Shown here piece by piece: positions 33,600 to 44,786 of a DNA stretch of 64,000 nt; positions within the stretch are counted from its first letter, which is position 1, and the number at the start of each line of letters is the position of its first letter. The stretch comes from Voacanga thouarsii (Eukaryota > Streptophyta > Magnoliopsida > Gentianales > Apocynaceae). The stretch spans positions 1,648,001-1,712,000 of the forward strand of contig JANUWF010003367.1 of the NCBI GenBank assembly GCA_026120185.1. Reading direction: 5' to 3'. Below the pieces are notes generated by a model. It was given only the letters and a program-made list of their open reading frames with translations. It had not been told where the DNA came from and searched no databases. The position numbers and the translations under genes were made by a program.

Positions 33600-35382
33600 T
33601 ACAAGAATGTCCTGCAAGAATAGGCCTGTTGACTTCTATTCAGGTAATGCAGAATTTTCATATTGCTTGTACCAGAAAACGGTTATTGAATAACTTCTCT
33701 CTAGGTATCTGATCATCATTGTTTCTCTGTTTTTCCCCTAAATGATTATGTAGAAATTGTTGCTTGATGCAAATGATATATCAGATGGATCCATTAGCTG
33801 GGAGGGATTTGCATCACTAAAGTCTCTTGCATTTCTGTCTCTAAATCAGAATCAGTAAGTCACTTCTATTGCTTTTGATGTTGACTGTCAATGGTAAAAT
33901 CACTGTCTAGAATCTACTCCATATGTATACATTAATCTTCTCTTGTAGTTGGTGCAAGTTGAATTTTTTGTATCGTTATGGGATACAAAAACTAGACAGG
34001 TAATTTTGTCTTTTAACTTGCTGAGATTTTATAACTTTCAAGAATAGTGTCACTAGTTGTTACTTCTATGTTATTCCCAGAAAAAGAATTCTCATTCTGA
34101 GGATACATTTACTGTATCATTTTTAGCACTCTTATGTGCAAATTGGATATCTGACTTTGCTATTTGCTCTTTGGTTGACCTGTATCTGTTAACTTATTGG
34201 GTTGGTAGTTGAATGATTTGTGGAGATGTTGGGTTGTTGAATTTATTGAGGAATGATTTGTTTGTCTATTTTGAGTTTGGGAAATTATGTTGGTTGATGA
34301 TGATGATTACCCACTGCATCTTTTTTCTCTTTTTTTAACTTATAAGAATGAATCCCTGTGGGTGATGGGTGATCATTCCCCATGGGTAATGGGTGATTAC
34401 CCTTACATTAGTTGTATTAAATAATTGCTGTGACAGTTAATGTTTTTTTGTTTTTAATATTGTTCATTTTGTGGTGGCTTTGTGCCTAGAAACGTCCATG
34501 ATATCATTCAGTAGGTTGTGATAACTATACAATCCTGTAAGAGGGGTTTGATCTTAAAAATAAAATTGTAACTAGATGCATTCCCATTATCAGGCATGAG
34601 CAAGACTATAAAGTATTCCACTTCTTATCTCCTTCTGTTGCCATATTATACTGTTTCAACTGTGTAAAATTTCATCACTATGTAATTAGTTAGTTGCTTG
34701 TGCAAACCAATGTGTGAGAAATTTGTACCAAGCTCTAGTCAATGTTAGGGAGTAACAACAAGGGAAGAAACCATTCTTCTTGTAAATCATTGTAAATTCC
34801 TTAGTGGGATTTGGAGGCTATCTAACAGTGACCTGCACCCCCCACCCCCCATCATTCCATCAACAGCTATTTGTGATGCAGAATTCGCATATGAAAATCA
34901 AGAAATTAGACCACAGAAGCAATCTGTGGTCATGTTGTTTAAGCGAAGAAGTAGTGATTTAATCTTCCTCCATGCTATATAAGGTAAGCGAATTATTTTT
35001 TAGTTCATGACTGGATCCCCGCGAGTGATGGATGATCATTCTCCGTGAGTGATGGGTGATCACTTCCTATGGGTAATGGGTGATTACCCTTAAGTTAGTT
35101 AATAATCAAATGTTTGGATGATAACTTATATGAATGGATCCCCGTGAGTGATGGGTTATCATTCCTCGTGAGTGCTGGGTGATCGTTCCCCATGGGTAAT
35201 GGGTGATTACCCTTACATTAGTTCTGTTGAATAATTGCTCTGACAGTTAATGTTTTTTTTTGTTTTTAATGTTGTTGATTTTGTGGTGGCTTGGTGCCTA
35301 GAAACGTTCAGTATATAGAGGAAATTCTATCGATTTTTTTTTTTCTGTGGGACTATAGTGTTACTGTGGAAGTTGATGTTAA
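33600..35382. other. Noncoding spacer with dispersed repeats
   Basis: No gene is recognised. Two exon-like stretches (about 33,754-33,854 and 33,948-34,000) have fair splice sites but no known domain. A unit of about 150 bp (GTGGCTTKGTGCCTAGAAACG at its end) occurs at 34,345-34,500 and 35,128-35,310. Words such as GGTGATCATTCC and CATGGGTAATGGGTGATTAC recur in clusters (34,345-34,405; 35,020-35,090; 35,140-35,215). Confidence 0.55.
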
Positions 35383-35391
35383 TTTGTAAAA

Positions 35392-36546
35392 CGACTTAAA
35401 ACCTATTTTCGCCCTCGAACTTACTCATTTTTGACAAGTAAGCCCCTGAACTACATTCACGGCCAAATGCACCCTAAATTTTGCGAAATTGAGTACAATG
35501 TTACCCTCTCAACGATTGGAATTTTAACACTGTTAATTGAAGCTGATGTCGACGACATGTCACTCCACATCATCCTCTTAACTGACACATTTTTGTTTTT
35601 CCCTCTTCGCGTCAAAATTATTTGGAGCCCAACCAACTCATCTTGATGTGAGGCTCACCCCAAGCCATGGCAATCGTGAGAAAAGACAGGCATACCCCAA
35701 GATTAACCAAACAAATTCCAACAATGAAGAACAAAACATAGGTTCCATGGATCTATCAATGTACTCACCCCTGTTTGTAATCTTCTCATGGAGGAAAGAA
35801 CATGAATCTTGGAAATATGTTCAGCAAAACGATTGCTGCTTGATGAAAAATTCAATATCCCATGGAACGATCTCTTCGTGTAACTTGTAACAAAATGGTC
35901 TGCCCTGGTTTCTTCAACTCTATCAAAGAAGAAAATGTGAGGAGCTTCACAGGGATTCTTAGGGAGAGGTTGAGAGTTAAGCATGAATGGTAGATGACCA
36001 CCCCTCATCCATTCTGTGAATGTTGCTATGGGCCTATGAAGAGTGCTCGGGGGGATGAATTCTTCATAAATTTGAACCGAGTAGCCCCATGAAACTGAGA
36101 AACTCCAATTCTTGGGATTGTAATAGCAGATGCTTTGTTGAAGCAGCCGAGACTCATCCAACTTTGCAGCTTCCATGAGATGTTTCGCCGAGTCCTCTCG
36201 ATTCATTGAGGGAAATATGGGATCTACGACTTCAAGACAATGAAGAGAGATGAAAGGAACCTGGGATGAGCTGACAAAAACCCAGATGAGTTGGTTGGGC
36301 TCCAAACAATTTTGACATGAAGAGGGGAAAAAAAAAATGTGTCAGTGAAGAGGATGATGTGGAGTGACACGTCGTATGGTATGTCATCCACATTAGCTTC
36401 AATTAACAGTGTTAAAATTCTAACCGTTAAGAGGGTAACATTGTATTCAAATTCTCAAATTCAAGGGCGCATTTGGCCGTGAATGTAGTTCAGGGGCTAA
36501 ATTGTAAAAAATGAGTAAGTTCGAGGGCGAAAATGGGTTTTAAGTC
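35392..36546. mobile_element. Pack-MULE with ~255-bp TIRs and 9-bp TSD
   Basis: The arms 35,393-35,645 and 36,284-36,546 are reverse complements with few differences, starting GACTTAAAACCYATTTTCGC. TTTGTAAAA flanks the element on both sides (35,383-35,391 and 36,547-36,555), a perfect 9-bp target duplication. The internal 640 bp carry a host gene fragment (DUF604) and no transposase. These are the defining marks of a Pack-MULE. Confidence 0.88.
35703..36305 (-). pseudogene. Captured 3' part of a DUF604 (fringe-related) gene
   Basis: This 200-residue minus frame matches the C-terminal half of plant DUF604 proteins, which are fringe-like glycosyltransferase relatives. Visible hallmarks are VPFISLHCLEVVDPIFPSMN, LLQQSICYYNPKNWSFSVSW, then GYSVQIYE and NPCEAPHIFFFD. 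The N-terminal catalytic half is absent. The frame starts inside the MULE arm and ends in the other half, so it is a gene fragment carried by the transposon. A fusion transcript is possible but not shown. Confidence 0.78.
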
Positions 36547-36647
36547 TTTGTAAAATTGTAGTGTTATTGAAGTATGGTGAAAGGGAGTTGTAATGTTAAC
36601 AGTTACATACATTAACACTTACACATCATACTCCCAAGGCATAAATA

Positions 36648-38064
36648 CACCAACAACAAACTAAGCCTTAATCCCATGTAACTTGGGGTCGGCTACATGA
36701 ATCAACGTCAGGCAACGTGTGGTCATCCACATGAATCCTTTCTCGCCACTTTCTTTTATCGAACGTCATACTTTCATCCAAATCTAACAAAGACATATCT
36801 CTCTTAATTACCTCTATCCATGTCATTTTAGGCCTATCTCTACCTCTGTCTAACCTATCCTGCCTCACTCTCTCCATCGCCCTAACAGGAGCATCCCTCG
36901 GTCTTCTCTAAACGTATCCAAACCAACGCAGACGACTTTCTCTCATCTTTTCCTCAATAGATGCCACACCCACCTTTTCCCTAATGATCTCATTTCTAAC
37001 TCTATCCTTCCTAGTATATCCACACATCCACCGTAACATACGCATCTCAGCTACTTTCATTTTTTGAATATGACACCTTTTAGCTGCCCAACATTCCGTA
37101 CCATATAACAAAGCAGGTCGTACGACTACTTTGTAAAACTTTCCCTTTAAATTCAACGGTGCATTACGATCACAAAGAATACCAGTCGCACTCCTCTATT
37201 TCAACCAACCCGCCTTAACTCGATGTACAACGTCGCTATCGAGCTCTCCGTCTTTCTGAATAATAGATCCTAGATAGCGAAAACAATCTAGCTAACGGTA
37301 TATCTCTACCTTCCAAAGTTACACTCTGGGCTATGTTTCAGCTACCACTAAACTTGCATCCCATATACTCTGTTTTACTCCTACTAATTCTGAAACCCTT
37401 GGATTCCAATGTCTGCCGCCATAACTTTAATTTAGCATTTACACCGGCTCTAGTCTCATCAATTAATACAATATCATCCGCAAACAACATACACCATGGC
37501 ACGACCTCTCCGTATAGTGCGGGTCAACTCATCCATAACGGCTGCAAAGAGGAAAGGGCTAAGCGCTGATCCTTGATGCACCCCGATATTAATAGGGAAT
37601 TCTGCAGTCACTCCGGCGCCAGTCCTTACACTTGTACATGCTCCCTCATACATATCTTTAATGAGAGTAATATACTTTATTGATACACTTTTCTTGGCCA
37701 GCACCCACCAAACTACTTCTTTAGGAACCCTGTCATAGGCTTTTTCCAGGTCAATAAATACCATATGTAAATCTTTATTTCTTTCCCTATGATATTCAAT
37801 CTTCTACCGTAATAAATGAATTGCCTCCGTAGTGGAACACCCAGGCATAAAACCAAACTGATTATCTGAAATTTGTATAATGCCCCGTAACCTCTATTCA
37901 ATCACTCTCTCCCAAAGCTTCATAGTATGACTCATGAGTTTAATCCCACGGTAATTGGCACAATCCTGGACATCTCCTTTATTCTTGTACAGAGGAATCA
38001 GAGTACTCTTCCTCCACTCTGTAGGCATCCTATTAACTTTATATATCTTGTTGAACAGACTTGT
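36648..38064 (-). pseudogene. 5'-truncated LINE (RTE-type) reverse transcriptase fragment
   Basis: 37,764-37,474 encodes MVFIDLEKAYDRVPKEVVWW and GVHQGSALSPFLFAAVMDEL, motifs of non-LTR retrotransposon RT. 37,156-36,908 gives the C-terminal region ([27 protein letters not shown]) and 36,877-36,668 the end. The element finishes with a TTG-repeat-like tail (CAACAAC on plus, about 36,648-36,656), usual for plant RTE LINEs. The 5' end is cut near 38,064. Stops and frameshifts show that it is inactive. Confidence 0.85.
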
Positions 38065-40600
38065 CAGGAACATAGAATATAAAGAAAATATAAAGAAAAG
38101 GAACGTAGAATAGTTTGCTATGGTGATTTAAAAAAAACACACACACACACACACACAACATAATCCCAAATCCATATACACCCTGAATAAGTTACTAAGA
38201 ATCATGATTTTTTACCCTTTCGAATCTTCTCCTTCAACTTCCTTCCCTCCTTCCACCCCCCACCACCCTCAAAAAGTTATTACGTGTCCATTTATCCCTG
38301 TCTTCTTAATTTTTTTTCCTTTTCCAAGTACAATGTACTGAATTTACGTTCTCTAAACAAAATTTGCACTTGGCCAAATCCAAAAAGCAAAAATCGCCGC
38401 AAATAGTGATGATTCTTTAACCAAAATGCATCCCAACATAAGCTATTGAAGACCAAAACCTTTGATTGAACTCATTAGTTGTCCAGGCTATGTATATTCA
38501 ACAGCAGTGAACCGACTTATGGCCAAGTAGGTTCCCCTTCTAGTTGGCTTGGTTCCACTATCTCTGAACCATATCTTGTTGGCTTGACATTCCCAAACTT
38601 CTGGTTGGCTTGTTTCCAATATCTCTGTACCATATCTTGTTGGCTTTACATTCCCAACTGTTATGAGCAAATCAGAGCAACTTCTCTACCACCAATCCCG
38701 AAGAGAGTAAAAAACACTTAATGATGCTAGGAAGAAATCTTTTGGGACAAGTAGAGTCAACCTAACAAAAATATTAACATCCACATGTCAAATGCATGAC
38801 CTAATACTGCTGAATGGCCAATAATGGATATATAAATCTAGGCATACCATCAGAAAACAAGATAGAAGTGAAGCAGTCAAAAAAGTGTAGGTCATTGCCA
38901 AACTAGTATCACAAGTTTCCACTGTTAATCAAATCATTCATTAGATAAAGGAAGAAACCCAAGGACATTGACATAAATGGAAGAAGTCTGCATCTGGAAT
39001 TATTGCAAGTTTTTTGAATCAGAGTTCTAAATCTACCATCTTCCCTAGTGGGGCTCGTTGGAAGGCCTATTGCTAGTAGTGCTCGACTTCATCATGCTCT
39101 AGGAATCACTTTCTTTCTCCTAGACAAAAATTCCATTTTGGAATAATCAAGTGTTGAAAATGTGCAGGTAGCTTGCCATCAGAGACGAGAAAAGCTTGCA
39201 CTGTAGTTCTATAACACTAATAGTCATTTCTAAGAATTTTGCATTTGTATGGGCACAATCTCCTAGTCAATCAAAGTGCTTCAGCTATGGTGGGTGGAGG
39301 AAGTAGAGGAAGAAGGTTTTCAGGGCAGATTAAGAACATATGCATCTTCCTGGAACAAAATTGCAACACTGGATGCAACAAATCTAGTTCAATGATTCAA
39401 CTTAGTGTGAGAACCTTGGTTCTCCTAACATCATTATTCGGCATCCTTTGTGCTACTTTTCCATTTGTTAATTCAAGATAAAACCAAATTTTCAATAATT
39501 CCCATTTTTGTTGGACACATACATCACCTATGGCAAAGATGTGCAATGGGAAAATGAAAAATTTAATGTCAATGAATTTCATTTGCTTCGCTTAAGTTAC
39601 CACATAGAATGTAAAATCAACACAAGTGCTATCAGAATACTCAGAAATATTTACTGGAATGATTATCCTTTAACAGCTCAAGAAGCAGCATATGGGAGGA
39701 TGGTCAGGATCTACACATTTTGTGGTTAGAGAGCCTTCTGGTTACCTTAATTCTTCAGAGCTAATCATCAAAACCCCGAATGTTGCAGGAATTTCACAAA
39801 TCGCAGGTGGAGGTCGGCAGCTTGAAAAAAGGGGGACCTTCTTCTTTTTGAATTGCAGGAGTTCTCTAGGGAAGCCCTTTGATGTAATTTCTCCACAAGT
39901 CTCGTACGCTTCTATCTTTTCGTTCGAATTAGTCGATTTCGCTGTATATTAACATCAAATTGAATGCGGCACTCTCTGATTTTCTTAACCAGTGGTAGAG
40001 AAATCATGTGTAAGCCAATAAATAAGTGTTTGTATTTAGATTTTGATATGACGTTAATGATGCGAGTTTAGACGATCTCTTCATTTCCTTGGAATCATCG
40101 ACAATCGAATTCAAGTGCTTTCCTCATTCTCCGTTTTTCATTTTTCAAGCTTCTCTTTCTGATCCCAAAATTGCTCAAAATAATTCTATTGAATGCTGAT
40201 TGCCGAATGTAGTTCGACATTTCTGGCTGTGATTGTAATGAAAATATTTGGAAGATGAGATGATACTGACTGCGAGATTAGGTGCTAGAAATTCTAGACA
40301 ATCTTGCTTTTTGTAGGTGTTCTGGGGTTATTGAGGTGTAAGGGTGGAGTCTTGAGCGGTTGCTGTGAAGTGAATGTGATTAATGGAAAATTTCTGTTGT
40401 TGTGGCAATGGGGGAGCGAGCTGAACTTCATATCTGTATGCGTTGCCATTCCAATTTCTAATATTGGAGCTTGAATTTCTTCTCTGCTTCTATTGCATGT
40501 GTTCTTGATTGTTTACTTTCTTGGATATGGTGTTCCAGTGTTGGGTGCTATATTTTAGTTTCTAAGGTTATTATATTGTGATTTCTATCCGTTTTTGCTG
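38065..40600. other. Spacer upstream of the octanoyltransferase gene
   Basis: There is a CA microsatellite at about 38,139-38,157 and a two-copy tandem repeat at 38,537-38,658. No gene is recognised. Short ORFs at 39,239-39,952 lack known domains. The stretch 40,000-40,600 probably contains promoter and leader of the downstream gene. Confidence 0.5.
38537..38658. repeat. Two tandem 61-bp repeats
   Basis: Copies 38,537-38,597 and 38,598-38,658 share CTTCTRGTTGGCTTG and CATATCTTGTTGGCTT at a 61-bp period, with few differences. Noncoding. Confidence 0.8.
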
Positions 40601-40902
40601 TGTTGTGTAGCAAGGTTTTTGTTTTGTGCTTCAAGAACAGGTCTTGGTCCTTGGGGACTTGAGGTACCAGGAATCTTCACACCTTGGTGAGTGTATAGTT
40701 TTTGACAACTTTTGGGTTTACTGAAATGAGCTCTTATGGATTACTATCTTGTTTCAATATCTTCAGGTGTTTTTGCTTCTTATGTCTGCATGCATGTTTG
40801 CTAGAACTTTAGTAACTGGTATTCTCTTCTGCAGAACTTTCAGAAATGAAATAATGGGCTTCCTTTCTCTTGATTTTCTCTGATTACAGAAAGACTAATA
40901 AT

Positions 40903-43228
40903 ATGACTGTTCTAGCAATTGCATTGTTGAGTTCAGCCCCCATACAACCACCCAAAACTTCATCAAAACTGAGGCGAACCAAATGCTCTTTACCTGTCAA
41001 TTTTGCAGCTCCAATAGCCCATGAATTGAAAAGGAGGTAGCATTTTAGTTTTAAATCTCATATACAAATTTCTCCAGTTTCTAAGCTTTTTAATTCTTTA
41101 ACTTTACTTGAGTATAAATGTATCACAGATGTGAATTTTTTGATATGCACAAGGAGCTAGTACCATATGTTGATGCCTGGTCTTGGCAGAAGGACATTGT
41201 TAAGAAGAGGAAACTGTTGTCTAAACATGAAGAGGACTTGTCAGATACACTTATTATTTTGCAACACCATCCCGTCTATACATTAGGTACTGGCAGTTCC
41301 AAAGCATATCTTAATTTTGACTTGAAGAATGCTCCATTTGATGTGTATCGTACAGAACGAGGGGGTGAAGTTACATATCATGGACCTGGTCAGGTACATT
41401 CTGCTTTAGTGTGCAAGTTATTTCCATTTAGTTCTGGACGAAATGCTAATTAGGCGTCCAAATATTTGTGTTGCACATGATAGTACTTGTGCAATTACAT
41501 TTTTGCTCTTATGCATTTTGAACTCAGCAATGACTTATTTCTTGCTTTTAATAGATGAAAACTTCAATACTGAGTGACTTCCGAACTTTGTGTGTGGGTG
41601 GGAGTTTGGTTTCAGTCCCCAAAACTTATAGTTGAAGTGTGAAATATAATATCAGTATAATCTGCTAAAAGGTCATCTTCTCTTATGAAATCTCATCTTC
41701 CTGGACACCCACATCAGCTGAAGCGATGGGTCTTATAATATGAGGTTCCTATGCATGTTTTTTCATTGAAATGTTTGGGTTGCTGACTTATTATGTGCAT
41801 CTTTTCTTGTAGCTAGTTATGTACCCCATACTCAATCTCCGTTATCACACAATGGATCTTCATTGGTACCTCAGGGCTCTTGAAGAAGTGATAATTCGTG
41901 CTCTTTCCTCGACATTTTCCATCAAAACTTCACGTTTTGATGGCTTAACTGGCGTTTGGTATGGTAAGTTCTTCTTGCTTTTGCTAATGCTTTTGTAGCA
42001 CCGAGAGACCTGCTTTTAGGTTAACGTTTGAGCTTTTTGGTTTTGATGGTTAACTATTTTGAGTGGAGATTAATATTGAAAACTAGAGGCCCTAGTGATG
42101 TGTTGTCTTCTGTATATAAATTTTGATAGTTGATCTAAGAATGTCTTGTTCTTATTTTTTGAAGAAAACACTATTGGGATGTTTGCATGACCTAAGGTTG
42201 CAAGACAACCAGTGCAGGAATTTGAATGCCTAAATGGATTTGTTCTGCTGCTTCTGTCATGGCAGAACAGGGCTGCATTGACACTTATAAGAAAATGTGA
42301 AAAAAAACAGGGCTGCATTGAAAGAAAATGTGAAAAAGGATCTAAGGACTCTCTGCTTGGTTGAGGGCAGAATTACGTAGATCTGGAAGTCTGCAGTTTT
42401 AAGGTTGCTAAGTACACAATTACTTTATAGGATTTCGGGACCCAACATTGGAATGATAGAGCAAGTATATGTTGTCATTAAGTTCCTTTACAGGGTGATG
42501 GCTGAAAATGCATCTATATGACTGCTTTCAAGTTCAAGGAAGAATATTCTGGATAGGGAATATAAGTTTAATTTTTTTTCTTTTCATGGGATAAATAATA
42601 GTCAGTTATTGTGGCTTTTTCCTTAAGGCGCACTTAATTCTTTTTTATTGGCCAATAATACTCTCTTACATTGAGAACAAGTGTTATATGTAATTTATGC
42701 ATGAAGTTTAAAAAATGGCTCTGCATTTTTCTTTACTTGTCTTCCTTCCTTGCCAGGTTTACTTATTGTTCTGGAAAAACCTTGATGCATTAATTTCTAT
42801 CACTCCTGGGGATACTGTCCCTGTGCTGCATCGTTCTTTTTTATTCGTGTCATTTTATAATGCTAAAGCCTAATGCCTGGAATCCTTCAGGAGATAAAAA
42901 ACTGGCTGCTGTTGGTGTAAAAGTATCACAATGGATAACATATCATGGCTTAGCATTGAATGTCACCACAGATCTGAGACCTTTTCGTCAAATTGTTCCT
43001 TGTGGGATTCAAGATCGTCAGGTTGGAAGCATAAAGGGGATGCTTTGGGATGTCTTATCTAGTGGATGTGAAGCTGAAAATAGAGACCACATTGAAGACT
43101 ACCAACTAATTGATATGACTAGCAAATCTTTGGTTCAGGAGTTTTGTGAAGTTTTCCAAGTTAACCTCCATCATAAGCCTGTTCTAGAAGGAATTTCTAA
43201 AGGACCTACCACAGAAGTTGCATGCTAA
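40903..43228 (+). CDS. LIP2P: Plastid-type octanoyltransferase (lipoate biosynthesis), four exons
   Basis: Exons 40,903-41,036, 41,129-41,393, 41,813-41,963 and 42,891-43,228 join in frame with GT-AG introns and give 295 residues. The enzyme transfers octanoyl from acyl carrier protein to lipoate-dependent subunits such as plastid pyruvate dehydrogenase E2. The LipB signature [17 protein letters not shown] spans the exon 2/3 junction; the catalytic Lys region ([20 protein letters not shown]) and Cys region ([16 protein letters not shown]) are in exon 4. The first 40 or so residues are Ser/Lys/Arg-rich and fit a plastid transit peptide. A leader intron is likely (donor near 40,687, acceptor at about 40,889). 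No disruption is seen. Confidence 0.9.
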
Positions 43229-44786
43229 ATCAATGTCATGAGACTCAAACAGTACCAACGATGTAGGTATGCTCTTTCTCATTCTTTTATTGTTATTTTT
43301 TATTTTGTGCGTATTTGAGTTAGATCTTCTTGTATATTTCATAAAAGCTTCTAGTACTGGGCTCTTTTTCACTGTGCCAAGTCTTTTGGTTAATTATATG
43401 ATGCTGTTGCATACCCTGTATGAAAATTTTGTTATTTTGAGGAAAAGGCATTTCTCCCAAATTTTTTATTGAATAAACCCTATGGTGTATTTACACATAC
43501 TAAAGGAGTGACAGTTCAGCTGTTTTTGTCAATACAGTGGATGAATTGAATCTAGATGTTTTAATATATCTCCAGAAAATTCTTAATTCCTAATGTCTAG
43601 TGCAAGTTAATTCAACAAACTGCTACTTGATTTTCTGCTGACGTGAACCTAATTTTTTGATTGCAGCCATGCTTGTAATTCTTAGTTTATTTAAATTGAT
43701 ACAAACTGAAATGAAGCCAACCTTGATGTTCTAATAGCAAGTTTTACTTCTATTGAAAGAAGAAAAGGATGAGAAGAAGTAACCTCTTTTTACTGCTGAT
43801 GGTGAATCGAGATCAATGTATGTGCCACAGATATGAGCAAACATAATGAAGTTTGAGGAAGGTTTGCCTTTTTCTCTTTAGAGGATGAGGATACAACTAG
43901 ATGGGCAGTTTTTTATTGGCCCTTTTTCTTAACGTATGATACCATAAATTGTAATTTTTGAAAATAATAATACGCCATTTAGAATTTGTTCCAAATTTCG
44001 GAAGACGTAATCACATGTCATGAAGGTTAGCCCCTTACTCATCTTTGTAGTATTGTGGAATACCATTGAAGTTATTTATTGATCTGAGCTCTAGTTCTTT
44101 TATGTTTTGGATATGTAATTTCTAGATTTTTTTTTTTTTTGGAATGTTTTAGTCGTGAAAAAGGAAAAGGAATGGTTTACCAAGGTGTAATCCCCAAAAG
44201 GAAGGGTGAAAATCAGAAGATATGGTGATAATGAAGTAAGATCGGAGAGCTTCAAACAAAAACCTGTGAAAGGAGGATGTCGTGTATCGTTGACTTTGCA
44301 ATGAAAAGGATTATGCTGCAAGGTGAACCTGAAATAGGATGATAATCTAGACTATATTTTACTGAGAATATATTTGTTTCTTCATAGACGTTTCTGGCAT
44401 ACAGCCATATGGCCATATGCATCAGCATAATCTCTTTCACATTAACAGTTTGTTAATCATGTTAATGAGAGTTCTCTGGAATTTTTCTTTAGTTTTGGAG
44501 AATAGAAAATGTATCTTGTTTTGTGCACATGTATCCAAGTAGGAAATACCTACTCCACCAGGGAGATGAAGAAAACATTGTGGTCCTCAGTATCCATAAA
44601 TGTGGATTACCCTTCTGTAGAGGTCTCTGTGGCTGTATAAAATTCTTGATTTATCTGCTGCAATGTTTAACGTGTAATTGTAAGAAGCTGTGAACACAAC
44701 CTGTGCATTGCACCTATTTGTGCAATCTAGCACTTGGGACATCTGATGTGCAATTATAATAAGCTGTGAACGTATGTGTCAGACTC
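43229..44786. other. 3' region and spacer between octanoyltransferase and TNL relic
   Basis: Noncoding AT-rich DNA; the first few hundred bases are probably the 3' UTR of the gene on the left. Short ORFs have no domain. No repeat or RNA gene is evident. Confidence 0.5.

Noticed and set aside
33754..34000. Two exon-like segments with GT-AG signals
   Set aside because: Short, no recognisable domain, and no continuation into a gene. Splice-like signals this short occur by chance.
34345..35215. Possible CRISPR-like array
   Set aside because: Repeats are irregular in length and spacing, and this is a plant nuclear sequence. They are dispersed or duplicated repeats.
39239..39952. Three small plus-strand ORFs (73-86 aa)
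   Set aside because: Overlapping frames with no domain, probably promoter or upstream spacer of the octanoyltransferase gene.
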